Source: Pachypanchax playfairii
Taxonomy: Eukaryota; Chordata; Actinopteri; Cyprinodontiformes; Aplocheilidae
Assembly (NCBI GenBank): GCA_006937955.1
Contig: SSNP01000084.1
Coordinates: 1,087,090-1,151,089, forward strand
Reading direction: 5' to 3'
Length of the DNA: 64,000 bases
The translations under genes and the position numbers were made by a program. Of the stretch, positions 61,001-64,000 are shown piece by piece (within the stretch, counting starts at the first letter, position 1; every line of letters starts with the position of its first letter). The notes beneath the pieces are model-generated. The model searched no databases. It saw nothing but the letters and a program-made list of their open reading frames with translations, and was not told where the DNA came from.

Positions 61001-61965
61001 GCAACAAATCTCTTGCAAAGTCTTTAATATTTACAGAGCCTGGTTCTTAAGGGGGAACAGATAATAGAGTGAGGCGGAGGAGAGGAAAAATGATAACTGT
61101 AAGAGCTATAAGAAATGCCATTTTCTATCAGGGAGCAATCTTTCACTATAGATTCAGGTGAAAGCAGCTTGGCTACACTGTCAGTCCAGGACAGGAGTGG
61201 CTGACATAAAAAGATACACTCTTTAGAAAAATCCATTCTAGTCAGGTTTGATTCCAGTATTTTCCATTTGAAAGAATGATGTAAAACTGCACACATTCCA
61301 AAATGAAGCTAAATTCAGATATAAGACAAGCAGCATGTTAATATCTAAGATTCAGACATTTTAACATAAAGAGTTAATTATTCAAATAATAACTAATGAT
61401 CTGAGACTCTCCTTTCCAACTGTTATTCCATGTCTTTTGTTTTATTGTCATTAATATATCAAAACGTGGCTTTGAAAGTGTGGGAAGAGTTCAAATCTTC
61501 AATGCAGACTGAGAAACTAACATCAGAATCATGAACAAAGCAAAGGTTTTAATCTCAGGAATGTAACATAGTGCATGCCACTTTTCTCTCAGGGGGATGT
61601 TGCACCATCAAAGCTTGCTTTTAGCTCCAGCGTGTTTAGTCCGGTCACTTATGTAAAACCCCTCATGAACCTCGCACTTGACAAAATAAGAAACCTATTT
61701 GTGAGCCAAGTAGCAAGTACTGCTCATGAAATCCCTTATAGTGTTAAAAAGGGATGTCTGAGAGACGATTTTGTTCCTGGGGTAGAAGTCAAGTCACACA
61801 ATAGAGAAAGAAGTTATCAAAGGACCCAGCTGCAACATTTTAGCTAATTTAATGCCATAGTAATTTTAGAAATACACTTATTAGAGATACATTTCTCCAT
61901 CTGTCATTTGGGAGGAGGGAAGTTAAAATATACACAGATTTCCAGTAAGACTCAACAAAGACAGA
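55020..61965. other. Intergenic, no gene recognised
   Basis: About 7 kb without a confident gene or repeat. 58240-58520 has few stops on both strands (a 132-codon - frame preceded by an acceptor-like tttttttaccag at 58519) but no recognised motif. 55560-56250 and 58880-59300 also have mixed composition. The rest is AT-rich. Confidence 0.4.
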
Positions 61966-62224
61966 CAGACAGCCAGCCAGCCAGCCAGCCAGTCAGCCGT
62001 CCGTCCGACCATCCATCCATCCATCCATCCATCCATCCATCCATCCATCCATCCATCCGTCCGTCCGTCCGTCCGTCCGTCCGTCCGTCCGTCCGTCCGT
62101 CCGTCCGTCCCTCCATTCATCCATCCATCCATCCATCCATCCATCCATCCATCCATCCATCCATCCATCCATCCGTCCGTCCGTCCGTCCGTCCGTCCGT
62201 CCGTCCGTCCCTCCATTCATCCAT

Positions 62225-62269
<45 letters not shown>
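61966..62269. repeat. Composite tetranucleotide array (CAGC/CCAT/CCGT)
   Basis: Blocks run in the order CAGC, CCAT, CCGT, CCAT, CCGT, CCAT, CAGC. The joint ctccattcat occurs twice, at 62111-62120 and 62211-62220, exactly 100 bp apart, each after a CCGT block, so a 100-bp unit has been duplicated. Because the period is four, stops are absent in several frames on both strands; the long open frames here are artefacts. Confidence 0.95.
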
Positions 62270-62272
<3 letters not shown>

Positions 62273-62569
62273 CAGATTTTCAGAAGTAAACAGCTGTAAC
62301 AATTAGACATTGTCCCTTTCTAAAGAACTGGCTTCAAATATAATTTTGGTCAAGATTTCTCCAAATCAATTTTAGACCCTCTCTCAGCCAGAAAAGACTG
62401 AAACCGACTGACTGAGAAGTTTATTTTGCACACCCGGAATTTTTAACAGATAAGAAAAATCCCAACTGACAAGTGAAAACATCAACAAAGTTTGTTTCTA
62501 AGCTGTAATTAAAGGTTGATGTTAAGACATGTAGAATCCACATAATACATTTCTAGTCCTATGTTTTGT

Positions 62570-62706
62570 CTGTAGGAGGAAACTGGAATCCCTGAAGAAA
62601 ATCCACACATGCATAGAAAGAACATACAGACCCCCATGACTGGGTTTCAAACCCAGACATTCTTGCTGCAAGGCAACTGTGTTACCAACTGCACCACCGT
62701 GCAGCT
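62570..62706 (-). repeat. tRNA-like retroposon (SINE-like), 5' part
   Basis: Read on the - strand from 62706: agctgcacggtggtgcagtt, then a B-box-like gggtttgaaaccc and tttcttcagggattccagtt. Same family as 53571-53815. It covers the head of the element only. It is not a functional tRNA gene: no cloverleaf can be drawn. Confidence 0.6.
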
Positions 62707-64000
62707 ACATACCCTATTAATGTGGACAGTATAGCATAGTGGATGAGCATATGTACAGAGGTAACTGAGCAGACTTGTTTTGGTGCCATGTGTTTATCTC
62801 TGGATGTTCCCCTTCTTACATCAGCCAGCTCACCTGCTCCTCATCACCCTGTCAGTATATATTTTTTTCCATTAACATTATTACCTTCACTGCTATCTCT
62901 GGGCATGTTATTCATTCATTAATTTATTTATTTGTTTGCTGTCGGCAAATGTATGTGAGTGAATATCTTGTGTGTTTTTACATTCAGACATCTTTTTTTT
63001 CTGAGCTTTAAGCCTCATTCAGAATACTTTGTGTCTGGACTGTCACAATAAAACCCCTTCTAAGTTGCTCAGTTCAGTGCTACTCCCCTACACCGATTCA
63101 GTCACACTTCCACATCAGCCACCATTAGACCACTCCCTTTGTTTACCAAAATTATTGTCTCTTTTATTATCACTTTCTCATGAACCTAGCAATAAATCCA
63201 ACATTCAGCGTGTTTACTCTGAAATCCTTCCTGGCTTTAGAGAAAAATAATCATAAATGAAAACAGTTTTCTTTTTGCCTAAGACATGATTTTTATCTGT
63301 ATTACATAGTCTTTTGATTACAATCTATAGAAAACAGTTTTGATGTACAAAAAATACTGAAAAACTAGCACTGACTGTAAATGACATGAGGAAATAGAAC
63401 AGTGTGCAGTGTCATCTCTTTTGGATTCAGACTTCCGTGGATTTTTTTCCCAATGATAAATATCCTCTCTGAAAAGTAAGAATGTGAAAATGGGAATGTG
63501 ATTTTCTCCACTTGGACCTGATTTATCTGTTCTGCTCTTCAGCAACTAAAAGAATGAGGCAAAAACTGAAAGCTGATTCTGAAAGATTTGCAAAAAAATA
63601 AAAAATAAACTTTTAGAAACATGTCAAATTTTTTTTAGCAGCATGTTTAAGAAACTCCTGAGCAACCTGCAACATAAATAAAGGCTCCTGTCTTCCTGTT
63701 TACCAAAGTAAACACCAGCAACTGTTACTGGAAGTCTTCAATAAAGTTATTTATATTTTAAAAGTTAGTAAATAAAATCCTAAGTTTATTACAATTTATT
63801 ACTGTCTTAAGAAAAAGAAACAAAGTGAGTAGGAAGAGAAACCAGAAGGACAACCCCCTGCAGGAAATGTACAATCCAGTGATTATAAAAAATAGCTGAT
63901 ATCAGCAGACTAGAAGAGTCCAGACTGAAAGACTGAGTGGAAGCACTCATCATAACAGCACAAGAACATGCTCACAACACAAGAACAGTAAAGACCAGGG
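62707..64000. other. Intergenic to window end, nothing recognised
   Basis: AT-rich sequence with short open frames that show no family motif. No repeat, RNA gene or splice-flanked exon is recognised up to the edge. Confidence 0.45.

Noticed and set aside
61908..62310. Long open frames (97-132 codons) on both strands
   Set aside because: They arise from tetranucleotide repeats, which lack stops in many frames. The products are pure repeats (PSIH, WMDG, GWLA) and not genes.
62570..62706. tRNA gene
   Set aside because: It has box A/B-like words, but no anticodon stem or acceptor pairing can be drawn. It matches the retroposon copy at 53571-53815.

Overview
The window is vertebrate nuclear DNA, almost certainly from a ray-finned (percomorph-like) teleost. 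It has short GT-AG exons split by AT-rich introns, a Tc1 element with 200-bp inverted repeats, hAT elements, LINE fragments, gypsy-type solo LTRs and tRNA-like retroposons of the kind common in bony fish. The species cannot be named from the sequence.

Gene-rich part (1-26.6 kb). psme4, the proteasome activator PA200, runs on the + strand from before the window to its stop at 16771-16773. 43 exons are visible and only the first ~165 residues are missing. gpr75, an orphan GPCR with a single coding exon, follows on the + strand (19549-21195). A palindromic NRF1-type site and a probable noncoding first exon lie upstream of it. erlec1, an ER lectin of glycoprotein quality control, lies tail-to-tail with gpr75 on the - strand (26379 down to 22645, 14 exons). 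The order psme4-gpr75-erlec1 and the relative strands match the human PSME4-GPR75-ERLEC1 block. The three genes act separately (nuclear proteasome activation, membrane signalling, ER-associated degradation), so this is conserved synteny and not an operon.

Transposons sit in the introns. psme4 intron 8782-10114 holds a hAT-type element with a second element nested in it. Intron 10574-11856 holds a GC-rich element with terminal inverted repeats. erlec1 intron 1 holds a 351-bp hAT MITE with a perfect 8-bp target duplication.

Gene-poor part (26.6-64 kb). I see no confident host protein gene here. It holds a frameshifted LINE tail (27.0-28.0 kb), a GATA microsatellite, an apparently intact Tc1/mariner DD34E transposon (36816-38417, 340-aa transposase), a LINE fragment split by a solo LTR (45.3-46.9 kb), a second solo LTR (54.3-55.0 kb), two tRNA-like retroposon copies and a composite tetranucleotide array. 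The rest is AT-rich unique sequence with a few denser islands that could be conserved regulatory elements. Three strong CTCF-like motifs are present; two of them bracket erlec1.

I did not find a novel multi-gene system. The best leads are the intact Tc1 element, the CTCF-like bracket around erlec1, the GC-AG intron in erlec1, the nested transposons and the possible relic exons near 31.8 kb.
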